NCBI GenBank assembly: GCA_036365455.1
Contig: JAWQUS010000008.1
Location: 23,419,501 to 23,483,500 of the forward strand
From: Macrosoma leucophasiata
Lineage: Eukaryota > Arthropoda > Insecta > Lepidoptera > Hedylidae
Direction of reading: 5' to 3'
DNA: 64,000 bases
In this document: positions 12,701-21,233 of the stretch, one piece after another
Layout of the letters: each line of letters opens with the position of its first letter
How positions within the stretch are numbered: the first letter of the stretch is position 1
Notes under the pieces: generated by a model
Told to the model about the DNA's origin: nothing
What the model saw: only the letters and a program-made list of their open reading frames with translations
The model's database searches: none
Made by a program: the position numbers and the translations under genes

Positions 12701-15700
12701 TACAAATCCGAAAGATGTCCACTGCTGGACCAAAGCCTCCCCTTATGAGGAATAAGCCATAATCGCCACGCCTAGCATACGGATTGGTGATCGCAGTGGG
12801 AATAGTTTTATCGCAGGATCCTACTGCATATCTTGCGTTATTGCCCATACTGCCCATTGGGATGGTTTGAACGCCATTTTCGGTTGACAGTCAGTCATGG
12901 CACTAGTGGAAGAATTATCTTGGAAGAAAATTATTCCGCTAATAAGCAGTGCATAGCATTCTACTGTAATAGCGTTTAATATTGTATCTTTTGCAGAGTA
13001 GAGAAGCTTTAATAATGTATGGAATTCTCACGTTGTGGGCATTCCAGGAACTCACTCTAATATCAACTGTGTTCGAGCTGGTAGGCTCTATAGTAAGTCA
13101 TTTCTTTTTCATGTTACAAAGGTGGCAAACAAACATGCAGTTCAACCATGTGAACATCCATATGTTCAGTGATGACTGCAGCCTATAGACATCTCATCAC
13201 AAAAACCAGAGGTCGAAATGCAGGTGCGTTACCACCTCTCAGACCTTAGTTGTTATTTCAAATCAAATCAAATCATCCTCGAGCTGCTGCGCTCTCTCTC
13301 GAACTCTACCACCAGTAGAATTGTGACCAAAACCTAATTTTATGGTTATAGGTACCATATCTATTCCGTGATAGGTACTCTATTTGTCTGCCCGGCGGAA
13401 TAATTTTGCTTATCTCCATTCTGCTCCAATTTATAGCATGCTTGCATAGAGCAACACGGGCCACCGGCAACCGGAGGGGAGTAGCCATAGCGTTTATTAC
13501 CGATGCAAAACAATCTGTCATTTTTTGCGGAGGGAAATAGCTGTGACACCTTTACTATAACAAAATACATAAACTATTTCACGCACACATGTACTCAAAA
13601 GAGCAGCTTTATGCTGAATTGGAGACCATTTTGTAACAACAATTTAAAAATAAATAGAAATTATAATATTATAATATCAAAATTTATAGAATATCTTACT
13701 TATTTTTATTTTAGTTCTAAGTTGTTGTTGCAAATAAAATATTATTCTATTCTATGCACGCTTGTAAGCAGTTTTTTAATATTGAGTTAAATCACCAAAC
13801 ACAATAAAAATGTCATAGCGTTCATTAAATATTTTGTAACAAAAATATAAATGTTTCAATTAAATACTTGTATAAAAAAATACACAGCAGAATTAATAGG
13901 TTTCGTTAATTGCAGAGTGAAAAAACAAAAAATGCAGCTTATGAAGTTCCATGGCAGTTAATGGACTCCAGCAATCGCAGAACTTTCCTTATATTTTTCT
14001 GCGCTGCTCAACAACCTATTCGAGTCAAAGCCCTCGGAATGACAACGGTTGGAGTCCTAACTATGCTTTCGGTACGTTTCTCTGGAAAGGTTACTACAAG
14101 CTTTATAATACAATACATATTTTTAATGACCTATCCAATGATATCTCACACGATGGGGTGCGCGTTGTGTGTGTACAACGGCACCTGTGTCGTGCACAGG
14201 TTTAGTAGATATATGGGGCTGTGTGTTTTTTTTTTTTATTTAATTGACTTGGCAAACTAGCATGCAGTTCATATTGATATTAAGTGATGACTTCAGCCTA
14301 TAGATGATGACCACATGAAGACCAAGGTCAAAATTCAGATGCGTTACCACTCCTGCGGCCTAAGGTGTTATGCCTCTGTGCCGGAAATTACAGGGCCGTA
14401 CAAGCGTTTTTATTTGTTACTAGATGTGCCCGCGACTTCGCCCGCGTGATAATTTATGATTGTTCAGTATCTACCGGACGAAGTCGTGGGCGCAGCTAGT
14501 ACAAAAGCCTAAGTTACTTCTTATTAGAGTAAATTTCAACAACTACGAATTTTTGCGTAATTTTGGTGGAATTTTTTTTTTTGAATTAAGTAGTAATCCT
14601 TATTATTTATTTTCAAGAAATACCTATTGAGTTGTAAAAAATGTAAGAGAAATCTATTTAACCCTTAACCACCTACCACCGGTCTCAGAGACCGCAACGA
14701 TTTTTCAAGTTCAAATATTTCCACAAATCAAGAACTCTATTCGTCGTACCTTGCAGATAAAGGAAGACTTCTGATGCTAAAAAACTTGAAATACGTAAAG
14801 CATGCTTCACGTGTGATTCAGAAAAGAAACGCAAAACATCTTTGTGTGTAAAGTGCCAACTTGTGTGGAGTGCTAAAAAAAAATGAGCTGTAGCTGCCGC
14901 GAAAAAAATCTTGTTGAGGCATTGCAATTTTGTTTTGTTTTAAATATTTTTCGAGTCTTTCTTGTTTGGTTACATTTTTTGTTGATTCTTATTATTAGAA
15001 ATTAGAAAAAGAAGTGCATAATTAACGTTCCCTATGATAAAGATCTCATTTTCTTAGTATAGTTGATTTTGGTGCCAAAATTATTATTTCATAAGATATT
15101 TTCCATTTTTGTTAGACTTTTAAATTATTCTTGCTAATTTGTGGTGCTCGAATAAATAAAATGAGTAGATACATGCATTTTATTCAACTGAACTTCAATT
15201 TTTTATCATATATCATAAAATACACGCACTAGTCTAACAGCGGTCTCCATGACCACACGTAGGTGCTTAAAGGACCAAAATAGGTGCTAGGTGGTAGAGG
15301 GTTAATACTAAATACTTCTGCTATATTGTCAACACTGGAATTTGTAAGACACCAAAATTGATACCTGACTCGCAAAGTTAGGAAATGTGGCAACAAAATT
15401 GTTTTACTACAACGTAATTTTAATTTATGAATAGATCCTCATAATTTTAGTAAATTAACATTTTATTAAAATGTTTATTCACTTTCTCTTTATTTTTTTC
15501 GCATTTTTTCTAGTTTGAAAAAATAAAATGGTATAATCTCCATGATCATACCATTTTTTTTTCTTTTCTCCTCTTTTCTGCAATCCTTTTCGCGCGTGTA
15601 ACTTCGACTTTTTCCTAGCATGCAGCAATATTAATAAATTTGGTGTAGCTAAACAATTCTTGTCATACGTAAAACTCCAAAATTGGACCACCAAAATTAG

Positions 15701-17108
15701 AAACTTGAATAAAATATTTATTTAAAAAAATATCACTAATCATACAATAATAATATTTGTATAATTTTAAAATGATACCAAACCTTTATATTACAAATAT
15801 GTATTACAACACATACACTTAAAAGGAACGATTTAAAACATCACACCAATATTGCACTTTTTTTGTCCGATTACTTTGAAAAGACTCACTTTCGTTTTTG
15901 GCGGGAAATGACAACAGGATAGCACGAAACTGTCATTGCTCCCCGTGAGCGTCCTACTAAACGAAGAGAATGGTGGAAAATGCATTGTGCAAAATGCATT
16001 TTATTATCCCCACCAATATTTTAGATTTTGCGCGGACAGCCCTTTTTGATTCCCTCTAGAATAAAGTATTGCACTAAATAAAATAGTAAAATTGTCATCG
16101 AATAGAATAACTAACGCTAAATAGAAATAACATTAGTTATTCTGGTAAGCCACTATAGTTTTATTTAAACGGTGGTTAATACAATAAAAACAGATTGTGG
16201 ACGCGCCACCAAACTTAGAAACATGGAAAACATTTTGTTTTTTCTCTAATATCCAAAATGTTTTGTACAAATATATTGATGGCCTCATCAAGAAATATAA
16301 GTCTATTTGCCTAAAAAAATAAACTGTATTACATATATGTAGTTTAGGACATGATTTTCAGCGACGCCGTCTAAAATTTATCCGTTTGAAATTCACTCAT
16401 TACATAAGCTATCTGCCAGTGAAAGTCCCGTCGAAATCCGTCCAGCTGTTCCAGAGATTAACCCCAACAGAGAGACAGACATTTTTTTTTTTAAATGTTG
16501 TTTTGAAGTACCTATGTACAGTGTACACATGCATACCTACGCTGTTGTTGTTGTTGTATCTTCACGCCAGGTCCCTAACGGGGTAGGCAGACAGTGTAGA
16601 GCGCCAGATATCCCGGTTCTGACAAACCTCTCGTGCCTCGTCTACCTTCATCATTCTCTTCATTCATACCTACGCATTTAGTAAAATGCGGTTATTTTTA
16701 TAATATATTACAAAGAGACACTCCAATTTTATTTATTTATATAGATTTTACTCATCAATATACACACACAACTTTTAGTATAAAACCAACTCAGAAATGA
16801 AAAAAAAAAAAAACATTTGCTCCGAACATTTTGTAGAGCAGCTGTGTTGGGCGCCATAATTAGAGTAAAATTAAAAATATGTCAAATAATATTTAAAAAG
16901 ATGTCAAATATATTTTTAGTGCCAATAAGCACCGCACCACCTGCCACGATAATGCTTTGCTACTATTATCAAAAGGAAAAGAATTTCTTTGTCTTCTCTT
17001 TCAAATTCACAATAAAAAATATGGTGTATGAACTATTTTTTCTTTCAATTACAGATATTAAAAACATCGTACGGTTATTTCGCGTTTCTCCGTTCAGCTT
17101 CGGATTAA
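435..17108 (+). CDS. Odorant receptor OR-A (8 coding exons, intact)
   Basis: This is a seven-transmembrane insect odorant receptor, expected to form a ligand-gated cation channel with the co-receptor Orco in antennal neurons. Exons: 435-707, 794-901, 1819-2051, 5869-6108, 11821-11920, 12997-13092, 13916-14071 and 17055-17108. Together they encode 419 codons plus stop, close to the family's usual 400-430. Intron phases are 0,0,2,2,0,0,0. Hydrophobic stretches lie near residues 43-65, 73-91, 133-155, 196-228, 286-316, 328-350 and 377-415. A glycosylation sequon (Asn175) sits in a predicted loop. The FHLWGHLK motif of exon 4 and the C-terminal ILKTSYGYF are typical of lepidopteran receptors, and the former recalls the sex-pheromone-receptor type (family knowledge, ligand not inferable). 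The start is uncertain: an acceptor at 450-451 could instead join an unseen upstream exon. OR-B is the tandem paralogue. Confidence 0.85.
794..901 (+). CDS. OR-A exon 2
   Basis: Encodes 36 residues (92-127) containing EKYREVSRMF and LHLFYYK, a stretch resembling the first intracellular loop of moth receptors. Donor gtaagt at 902. Five residues differ from OR-B. Confidence 0.82.
945..1763. repeat. MITE-like inverted repeat in OR-A intron 2 (shared with OR-B)
   Basis: The left end (ccccactgcagaatcatttc, about 953) and the right end (gaaatgattctgcagtgggat, about 1737) are inverted repeats. The shorter OR-B counterpart, at about 40168-40366, shows that the element predates the duplication. In A it is interrupted by the pogo-like MITE at 1012-1614. 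Related ends occur near 23230 and 63700. Confidence 0.5.
1012..1614. mobile_element. pogo/Tigger-like MITE with TA target duplication
   Basis: The ends are imperfect inverted repeats: CAGTAAAAGCTCTTTATTCGCG on the left, and the complement of CGCGAATAAAGAGCTTCTACTG on the right. TA lies on both sides (1010-1011 and 1615-1616). OR-B keeps the uninterrupted site (gcatatttataatc, about 40226), so this is an A-specific insertion of 603 bp. Several cgcgaata words recur inside. The CAGT terminus and TA duplication fit the pogo/Tigger branch of Tc1/mariner. I see no transposase. Confidence 0.68.
1819..2051 (+). CDS. OR-A exon 3
   Basis: Acceptor tctttcag ends at 1818 and donor gtaagt begins at 2052 (phase 2). 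It encodes residues 128-205: the third membrane segment, the loop GPIYQNYAAGMYGPN with the NAT sequon, and the start of the fourth segment. It is the most conserved large exon, with only three differences from OR-B. Confidence 0.87.
2096..2311 (-). repeat. Dispersed SINE-like retroposon copy
   Basis: One of at least eight copies of a roughly 270-bp repeat. Others are at 14250-14402, 26158-26402, 28567-28860, 31128-31395, 40705-40977 and 58040-58340, with a divergent form at 13115-13317 and 48870-49076. Copies on the opposite strand end in A-runs, so the true orientation here is minus. OR-B carries it at the same intron position, hence it predates the duplication. I cannot name the family. Confidence 0.6.
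2673..2723. repeat. Perfect 22-bp fold-back, absent from the OR-B copy
   Basis: Arms 2673-2694 and 2702-2723 are exact reverse complements with a 7-base spacer. In OR-B (about 41347-41392) the same sequence is present once and uninverted, so the hairpin arose in unit A by an inverted duplication. Confidence 0.75.
2822..4215. other. A-specific insertion in intron 3, unclassified
   Basis: OR-B runs directly across this point (about 41483), so roughly 1.4 kb was inserted in A or lost from B. Near the edges, agaacaaaatcaacaacgcc (about 2878) and the complement of the segment around 4155-4185 are similar inverted sequences, which hints at a DNA transposon. A 99-codon frame at 3315-3614 shows no recognisable domain. 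Confidence 0.35.
4551..5846 (-). mobile_element. Full-length mariner in OR-A intron 3
   Basis: Terminal inverted repeats start CGAGGGT and are flanked by TA at 4549-4550 and 5847-5848. The length of 1296 bp is normal for mariner. An internally deleted copy of 853 bp lies at the same place in OR-B, so the insertion predates the duplication. Its right end is 22 bp from the acceptor of exon 4. Confidence 0.88.
4616..5640 (-). pseudogene. Broken mariner transposase
   Basis: This is a DD34D-type transposase, broken by frameshifts. On the minus strand, the frame 5262-4846 carries the first catalytic region (SGDESWIYCYDP). The frame 4858-4616 carries the third (HPPYSPDIAPCDFYLF), ending at the stop codon at 4616-4618. 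The second-aspartate region is shifted out of frame. Transposases of this type act in trans on the terminal repeats, and this copy cannot encode an active one as it stands. Confidence 0.82.
5869..6108 (+). CDS. OR-A exon 4
   Basis: Acceptor cattttcag ends at 5868 and donor gtaagc begins at 6109 (phase 2). Encodes residues 205-285: the rest of the fourth membrane segment, FHLWGHLK, and a long loop rich in Asn, Thr and charged residues. A mariner ends only 22 bp before the exon. About 13 substitutions and a one-codon gap separate it from OR-B. Confidence 0.87.
6510..6611. other. Segment inverted relative to OR-B intron 4
   Basis: The words aaaaagacggaacaaaa (left) and gcaatcaatactattcaaaa (right) both appear reverse-complemented and in swapped order in OR-B, at about 45735-45750 and 43341-43365. 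The flanks (ctttaa and ttaaaac) stay collinear. In B the inverted segment also contains the second mariner. Confidence 0.65.
6859..7657 (+). pseudogene. LINE reverse transcriptase, C-terminal part
   Basis: The 208-codon frame at 6949-7575 with a frameshifted continuation to 7657 matches the post-catalytic part of a jockey/CR1-like reverse transcriptase: DSLKYLGIVLDENLTFK, SALSYCITVWG, LERAQRAILKVM. The endonuclease and the catalytic YADD region are missing. In vivo such proteins copy their own RNA at nicked DNA. This fragment is inactive. Confidence 0.75.
7649..8393. repeat. 745-bp perfect palindrome (367-bp arms, 11-bp spacer)
   Basis: Arm 7649-8015 and arm 8027-8393 are exact reverse complements as far as I can read, centred on 8021. 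The right arm is in the natural orientation of the LINE 3' region and leads into its tail. The left arm begins at the LINE stop codon. Each arm is itself a hairpin (for example 7883-8007), with an inner 18-bp-arm hairpin at 7911-7948. The 83-codon frames on both strands are mirror images and not genes. Confidence 0.88.
9161..9320. repeat. GC-rich cluster of GTCCCCGT motifs
   Basis: Six exact copies of GTCCCCGT or its complement lie within 160 bp of otherwise AT-rich intron. The outer ones (gttgtccccgtgcgcc near 9161 and ggtgcacggggacaac near 9245) form an imperfect inverted repeat, so this may be a small MITE. One more copy is at about 11679. Function unknown. Confidence 0.5.
9375..9586 (-). 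repeat. tRNA-derived SINE
   Basis: On the minus strand the head holds a pol III A box (TTAGTCCAGCGG, 9566-9577) and a B box (GGTTCGATCCC, 9522-9532) inside a tRNA-like segment. It is followed by a unique body and an A-run (T-run on the plus strand at 9383-9393). This arrangement is characteristic of tRNA-derived SINEs. It is unlikely to be a functional tRNA, since the cloverleaf is degraded. Confidence 0.78.
9953..10099. repeat. Short palindromic MITE (147 bp)
   Basis: The ends cctgggttgcaccacgac and gtcgtggtgcaacccagg are perfect 18-bp inverted repeats. Further inside, aacatttcacatcc pairs with ggatgtgaaatatt. No coding capacity. Confidence 0.8.
10580..11150. repeat. 560-bp MITE family, copy 2 (uninterrupted)
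   Basis: The reference copy for this family in the window: aacgtgtaacaggattgaat at the left and cccgttacatgttatatg at the right. It aligns throughout with 8594-9150 and 56865-57391. It contains no long open frame. Confidence 0.6.
11155..11740. other. Intronic AT-rich stretch, no gene
   Basis: I see no exon or complete element. Bases 11340-11420 share the words taatgtaaaagaggagccta and a following ATGAAATA stretch with tails at 20590-20690 and 23690-23800. One extra ggggacagcggg word lies near 11682. The A-specific insertion ends near 11738. Confidence 0.4.
11821..11920 (+). CDS. OR-A exon 5
   Basis: Exactly 100 bp between the acceptor atattttcag and the donor gtaatc. It restores the frame left by exon 4 (AG+G gives Arg285) and encodes the membrane segment starting FADSMTGAFGF. 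Three differences from OR-B. Confidence 0.86.
12090..12510 (+). pseudogene. RTE-type LINE, 3' end of ORF2 (decayed)
   Basis: Translation shows the C-terminal part of an RTE reverse transcriptase: LPQCLKKKVFD, VMTYGTETWSL, ERLKVTQRA, and later remnants of the WTDDLV...WMRAAQD tail, interrupted by stops and shifts. OR-B has the first half at 46430-46660. The element therefore predates the duplication. Confidence 0.72.
12660..12930 (-). repeat. RTE 5'-region fragment
   Basis: Words such as cataatcgccacgc and gattggtgatcgcagtgg match the 5' untranslated region of the RTE at 37610-37760, on the minus strand. The segment at 12690-12745 also resembles the RTE 3' terminal phrase (ccactgctggaccaaagcct). 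Only a remnant is left in OR-B (48640-48735). Confidence 0.5.
12997..13092 (+). CDS. OR-A exon 6
   Basis: A 96-bp phase-0 exon between cttttgcag and gtaagt. It encodes the hydrophobic stretch around LTLWAFQELTLISTVF, a predicted sixth membrane segment. Four differences from OR-B. Confidence 0.85.
13115..13317 (-). repeat. Divergent SINE-like retroposon copy after exon 6
   Basis: A divergent member of the dispersed retroposon family, starting about 22 bp after the exon 6 donor. OR-B carries the same insertion (48870-49076), so it predates the duplication. Confidence 0.55.
13446..13757. repeat. MITE with gcatagagcaacac ends (intron 6 of OR-A)
   Basis: The left end (gcatagagcaacacgggcca) and sequence body match the clearer copy at 49440-49746 in OR-B and a third copy at 62070-62335. 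The right end is eroded here (ctatgcac, about 13752). It predates the duplication. Confidence 0.55.
13916..14071 (+). CDS. OR-A exon 7
   Basis: A 156-bp phase-0 exon, acceptor aattgcag and donor gtacgt. It encodes the intracellular EVPWQ...RRTFLIF region and RVKALGMTTVGVLTML at the start of the last membrane segment. Two differences from OR-B. Confidence 0.88.
14250..14402 (-). repeat. SINE-like retroposon copy, A-specific
   Basis: A partial copy preceded by a T-run (14229-14239), which is the A-tail on the minus strand. The interrupted intron word (gtgtgt...aagcgttttta) is continuous in OR-B at about 51046-51064. Confidence 0.6.
14658..15305 (+). mobile_element. piggyBac-like remnant
   Basis: TTAA at both ends (14658-14661 and 15302-15305) with matching inverted termini (accctTAACCACCTACCACC against the complement of aggtgctaggtggtagaggg). 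Inside, a frame ending at 14886 reads CFTCDSEKKRKTSLCVKCQ, with paired CxxC motifs like the cysteine-rich C-terminus of piggyBac transposases. The catalytic domain is gone. Confidence 0.55.
16557..16660 (+). repeat. Dispersed repeat (cttcacgccaggtccctaac)
   Basis: A 90-bp sequence repeated nearly exactly at 17957-18045 and more loosely at 308-355 and 39345-39395. Each is preceded by a short simple repeat (GTT or ATGT units). Family unknown. Confidence 0.55.
17055..17108 (+). CDS. OR-A exon 8 (C-terminus)
   Basis: Encodes ILKTSYGYFAFLRSASD and a TAA stop after the acceptor aattacag. The motif is the hallmark C-terminus of lepidopteran odorant receptors. The same 54-bp exon ends OR-B with one substitution. 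Confidence 0.9.
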   Translation: MLKTSYGYFAFLRSASD

Positions 17109-17850
17109 ATGAGATATTTGATGTTCACACGATCTATCGACCGCTACATGGAACGGATCATGTGCATAATTATTTTTCTATTTTCTCTTCAACGATTGTT
17201 ATTATTATTACATTTAAAAGCAAAACATGCCTTCTTAAAATTATTTTGAAAGAAAGAAAGAACTGAAGAAATCTTATCTACGCCTTCATGAAGAGTTGGT
17301 TACTTTGGGATGACACATTTTTTTTCAACTCTTTGATATATCTCAGCATGATAGAAAGAGGAGGAGAGATGTGAATGGATTAATTTTTTGATGCACTTAC
17401 CATAATATCGACTTAAAGGATACTGAAAGTATGTAGTTGACGGTTTAAGGCTGGTTCACACATATCAGTAAAGTTACAATTCCGACACAGTACCGTCACC
17501 TTGATAATTATTCTTTCATACATTTTCTGTCAACGTCACTGACTAACTACACTGACTAACAACAACTAACTGTACCAGTCAGAGTACCTACTGCGTCGTC
17601 ACTGGGTCCATATTGGGATGCATAAATTAAAGGCATGTACATATGGGAATTTTCGCAATTTTCGACCTAACCTGGCAAAGTTAAGGGCACCCACCCACGC
17701 GCACGGTCCCCATCTGGGTCCATATTGGGTTGCATAAAATCATAATAATATTTTAACTGTAGTGAGATGAGTATTAAAAATAAGTCTTATCATTTCTGAA
17801 ATGATCTGAACCAAATTTGTTATTTATTAATTATTATTATCCATTGATTT
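17109..17850 (+). other. 3' flank of OR-A, conserved with OR-B
   Basis: Aligned with 51523-52270. It probably holds the 3' untranslated region, but I could not pick a convincing polyadenylation signal close to the stop. At 17850 the homology is broken by an A-specific block of about 3.4 kb and resumes at about 21234. Confidence 0.5.
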
Positions 17851-17934
17851 AAGATTTCTCCATATTACACATTAAAAATTAATTACATATTAAAAAAAAA
17901 AAAAAAATATTCACACAATATAAAAATACAATAT

Positions 17935-18330
17935 ATGTATGTATGTATGTATGTATCTTCACGCCAGGTCCCTAACGGGGTAGGCAGAGAGTGTAGAGCG
18001 CCAGATATCCCGGTTCAGACAAACCTCTCGTGCCTCGTCTACCTACAATATATGTCATGCCTACAATTACAAAATTAAGAAAGGAAAAAAATATATAATA
18101 ATTAAAACATCAAATATCGCGAGAAGCAAATAAAATTAATTAAAACTAAGTCAAAAGGAAATAATAAATTATCTAATGTCAAGTCTTTTTAGAATAATAT
18201 TAAAATATGTATGTATTATAAAGAAATTAAATGTCAAGTATCAAGTATGTATTTTAGCGTTAAGTCCGCCATTTGCTCATATGTTTTATATGTTGTGGCA
18301 ATAAAGATTGAATAAATAAATATGTCGGGG
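17935..18330 (+). repeat. Simple repeat plus LINE 3' tail
   Basis: (ATGT)n at 17935-17955, the dispersed 90-bp repeat, and then at 18240-18325 a terminus with gcgttaagtccgcc and an AATAAATAAATA tail. This resembles jockey-type LINE 3' ends such as 63545-63655. Confidence 0.45.
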
Positions 18331-18486
18331 AGTGTGTGAACCACATTCAATGCATTTACATTTTATGCATACCTATCCAGTATCTCCAGAAAGGGGACTC
18401 AAGCTTGCTGGCTATACCATTGGAACTGCTTCGAACCCGATGCATTAGGGAGGCAGTTCCTTTACGTAATATTGCCTGAAATGAAG

Positions 18487-19175
18487 CTACCTCACTATCG
18501 GCAAACATACCCGATGCATGTAGTGCATCGGGTATGTTTGCCGATTGTTGTTGTTGTTCATACTTCCGGAGCTGAAAACCATGAATTCACACTTCTTTAC
18601 ATTGTACTGAAGGCCATGTTCCCTCGCATATCTTTCAAATTTGTTTAATAACTTCTGTAGACCACTGATCGAGGGACTCAACAGCACCATGTCATCCGCA
18701 TAGCTTATATTATTGAATGACACACCATCAACAAAGCATCCCTGGTCATCATGGTGCTGCTAAGTTCCACAATCAGGTTATTCATATAACAGTTAAAAAT
18801 CCAAGGCGAGGTTTTTCCCCCTTGCCTGACGCCGCGTTCCATTGTGTATTCCGAGGATAACGCATCATTCCATTTCACCTGGTTGACCTGATTGCCATAC
18901 CAAAATTTCAGAATAGAAATGAGGCCGCGCGGCCCATTGGTCTCCTTTGTGAGCTTATCCCACAAAACTTCGTATGAAACCGTTTCGAACGCCCGGGATA
19001 AGTCCAGGAAACATGCAAAGACTGGTGTTCTTTTATCCGTGTAGTATCGGACGGTGTGTTTTAAGCACAGTATCGCTGACTCCGTTGATAACTCCGAATT
19101 AAAACCGAACTGGGCGTCATTAAGTTTCTTGCAACCAGCGAGTCTATTGCTTATTAGACCGTCCAACACTTTCGC
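18487..19175 (-). pseudogene. LINE reverse transcriptase, catalytic part
   Basis: Two overlapping minus-strand frames (19169-18705 and 18723-18487) give a non-LTR reverse transcriptase core: DAQFGFNSELST, ACFLDLSRAFETVSYEVL, ERGVRQGGKTSPWIF, and, after a frameshift, NNISYADDMVLLS with the catalytic YADD. The protein is cut at its left end by a 22-bp-arm hairpin (18497-18545). Its N-terminal part lies at 20690-21230. The clade is not settled. Confidence 0.78.
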
Positions 19176-19184
19176 AATTCACAT

Positions 19185-20690
19185 TTCATATTTTTAACCT
19201 ACATGTTTTATTACATTATTCAAAAGTTAATCCAAAAATAGGGCACCCGTGTTTAACCATTTTTCGAAATTTTGTACTTTTCATTCATAATTTCTACTTT
19301 GAAAGTTAGTGTATTCTAAAAAGACGTATGCGCCATATGACGTCACACATAGGGTGGAATGGCGATAGAAACATTGCCTTGTGCCGTGACCCTAAAAAAA
19401 ATTGTAGATGTCACTGTCTTGTCGTTGTCAGCTTGTCAAACTCGATGTAAGGCTGTTGATCTTTTAATTTTAAAAATATCAGTACCAGTGTTCGATATAT
19501 CGAAAAAATTATCGATATATCAATATAATTTTAAAAAAATTCTTTGACCCTGCGTGTCGTCGATTAATCTCTTCCTTGATCCAACTACAAAATTATAAAA
19601 AGACGAACGAGCAAAAAAAAAACACAGCGTAGCTTCTCAAAATATAAAAAAAATATCGAATGTATCTACATTTTAATTAGTTTTTAATATCGACATATCG
19701 AAAAACTATCAATATTATCAATAGCCTGAGGGCTAAGTCGTTGTTTAAAACTTGTTTTTTTTTTAATAAATAAGTTCGTAGCAGCTTTTTCCATTAGCGA
19801 TTCCATTTCCGATTTCGTAGTGTCCAAAATCCATCCACGATTAAATCGACATTGGAAAAATCGATCTTCGATTATCGATCTGTTTTTGATTTGGGCTATG
19901 TAATACTAAATTTCAAGGAAAACACGATTAAAAAAAAAAAGCAACTTAACAGTGTTCAATGCTGGTATAATGCTTCCTATACTCACGTTTGAACGTTAAA
20001 TCTTAAGATCTGTATGTTTCCTATGTCCCTATGTGAATTAACCAAAAAGATCGATCATCGATTTTCCAGGGTATAGTATCGATTCACTAGATCAATCCAG
20101 TACTGTGGATCGAGTTAAATAAATTATTATAATTATTTAAATAAGAATCGATTTTTTGGGCCCTAAAGATCGCTTTTCCGATTAATCGATCTCAGGTCTC
20201 GGATCACCAACCCTACTTCCTAGTTTTATACTTTGACATTGACGTATCCGTATCAATTTGACACATCTTGTCACAGAGTATGTAACAATAATGTTTTCAT
20301 CTAAAGATAGGCAATGGTAACTACTTCATGCCACCATATAAGTGACGTCATCACATGTTTTTCCGTTTTATTTTTGTTTCACAGAAATTAAGAAATAAAA
20401 AAAAATACAAAAAATATATATTTGAACTCAGAAAAGAAAAATAAAGAAACGGTATTTTTCTTTTAGGGTCGTGTCAATTTTGAAATGTTGTCAATTATTG
20501 TTGCCAGTGAAATTGGGCGATAGTTAGAACTGACAGAAGCATCACCAGTCTTTAATTTATTATGTATTTTTGATTATTATTAGTGGTTATTCACTCTAGG
20601 TTAGTTTAAAAAAAAATGACGATGTAAAAGTGCTCTCCAGGAGCCTAATTATATGAAATAAATGAATAAACTGAATAAACTATTTTTTAC
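19185..20690. other. Insertion splitting the LINE; no gene
   Basis: About 1.5 kb separates the two halves of the reverse transcriptase. It is AT-rich and carries many gatcgat/atcgat words, paired gacgtca words (19338 and 20344) and a terminal tail (gtaaaagtgctctccaggag, about 20625) shared with 23745-23765. I suspect a transposable element, but found neither transposase nor clear inverted ends. Confidence 0.4.
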
Positions 20691-21230
20691 TATAGGCACT
20701 ACTAGCGTGCGCATAAGATCAGCCGGCAGGTGAACATGACTAACACACAGATTAAAAAACAAAGTCAGCACACGAGGCAAATGTACGCCCGCACACAGCA
20801 AGTGCTCGATAGTGAGACTGTCATGACCGGGCGATTTCCCACGAGTCATACTCTTGAGTACATGCTTGGTTTCCTTGACGGTAAATAAGATGAGATCTTA
20901 CAATGAGATTTAACTTTAAATTGTTCTCTAAAAAGTTCTGCAATTCTTTGTGGCTCACACTCGCCTCCGACATAACCAGGTACACCCAAGCGGGTACCCA
21001 TATGACTAATTTGCTTGAAGAAATTTTTAGTTTCCTGGTGTGATGCCAAAATATCCAATTGAATTTGTTTTTGGTTATTTTGACACCATTTCAGTTTTTC
21101 TTTAAAATAAATGCGCGAGCTAACCATTTCCTTGTATAAATCCCCACCTCTAGGTTTCCCCCAGTCTACCCAGTTGAGAAAACTATCCCGGGCAGCTTTA
21201 TGTGCTGCTTTTACAAATTTATTCCACCCT
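20690..21230 (-). pseudogene. Same LINE: region before and at the start of the RT
   Basis: Minus-strand translation shows NKFVKAAHKAARDSFLNW, then EPQRIAELFREQFKVKSH, and in another frame GKSPGHDSLTIEHLLCAG and LMRTLVVPIVKN, the usual entry into the reverse-transcriptase domain. It joins 19175-18487 once the insertion is discounted. The right edge (about 21232) is the end of the A-specific block. Confidence 0.75.
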
Positions 21231-21233
21231 TAC

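Larger units (their letters stand above)
14420..16745 (-). mobile_element. Helitron, 2.3 kb, in intron 7 of OR-A
   Basis: On the minus strand it begins TCTATATAAATAAATAAAAT and ends CACATCTAG, between A and T, as Helitrons do. The empty site is intact in OR-B (about 51071-51075). Its 3' end is an 85-bp imperfect palindrome (14420-14503), the same layout as in the Helitron at 25638-26588. It is non-autonomous and hosts a piggyBac-like remnant and a dispersed repeat (16557-16660). Confidence 0.8.

Noticed and set aside
16817..17266. 149-codon open frame overlapping OR-A exon 8
   Set aside because: It reads the exon in the wrong frame. The receptor C-terminus is in another frame after the acceptor at 17054, and OR-B does not keep the long frame.
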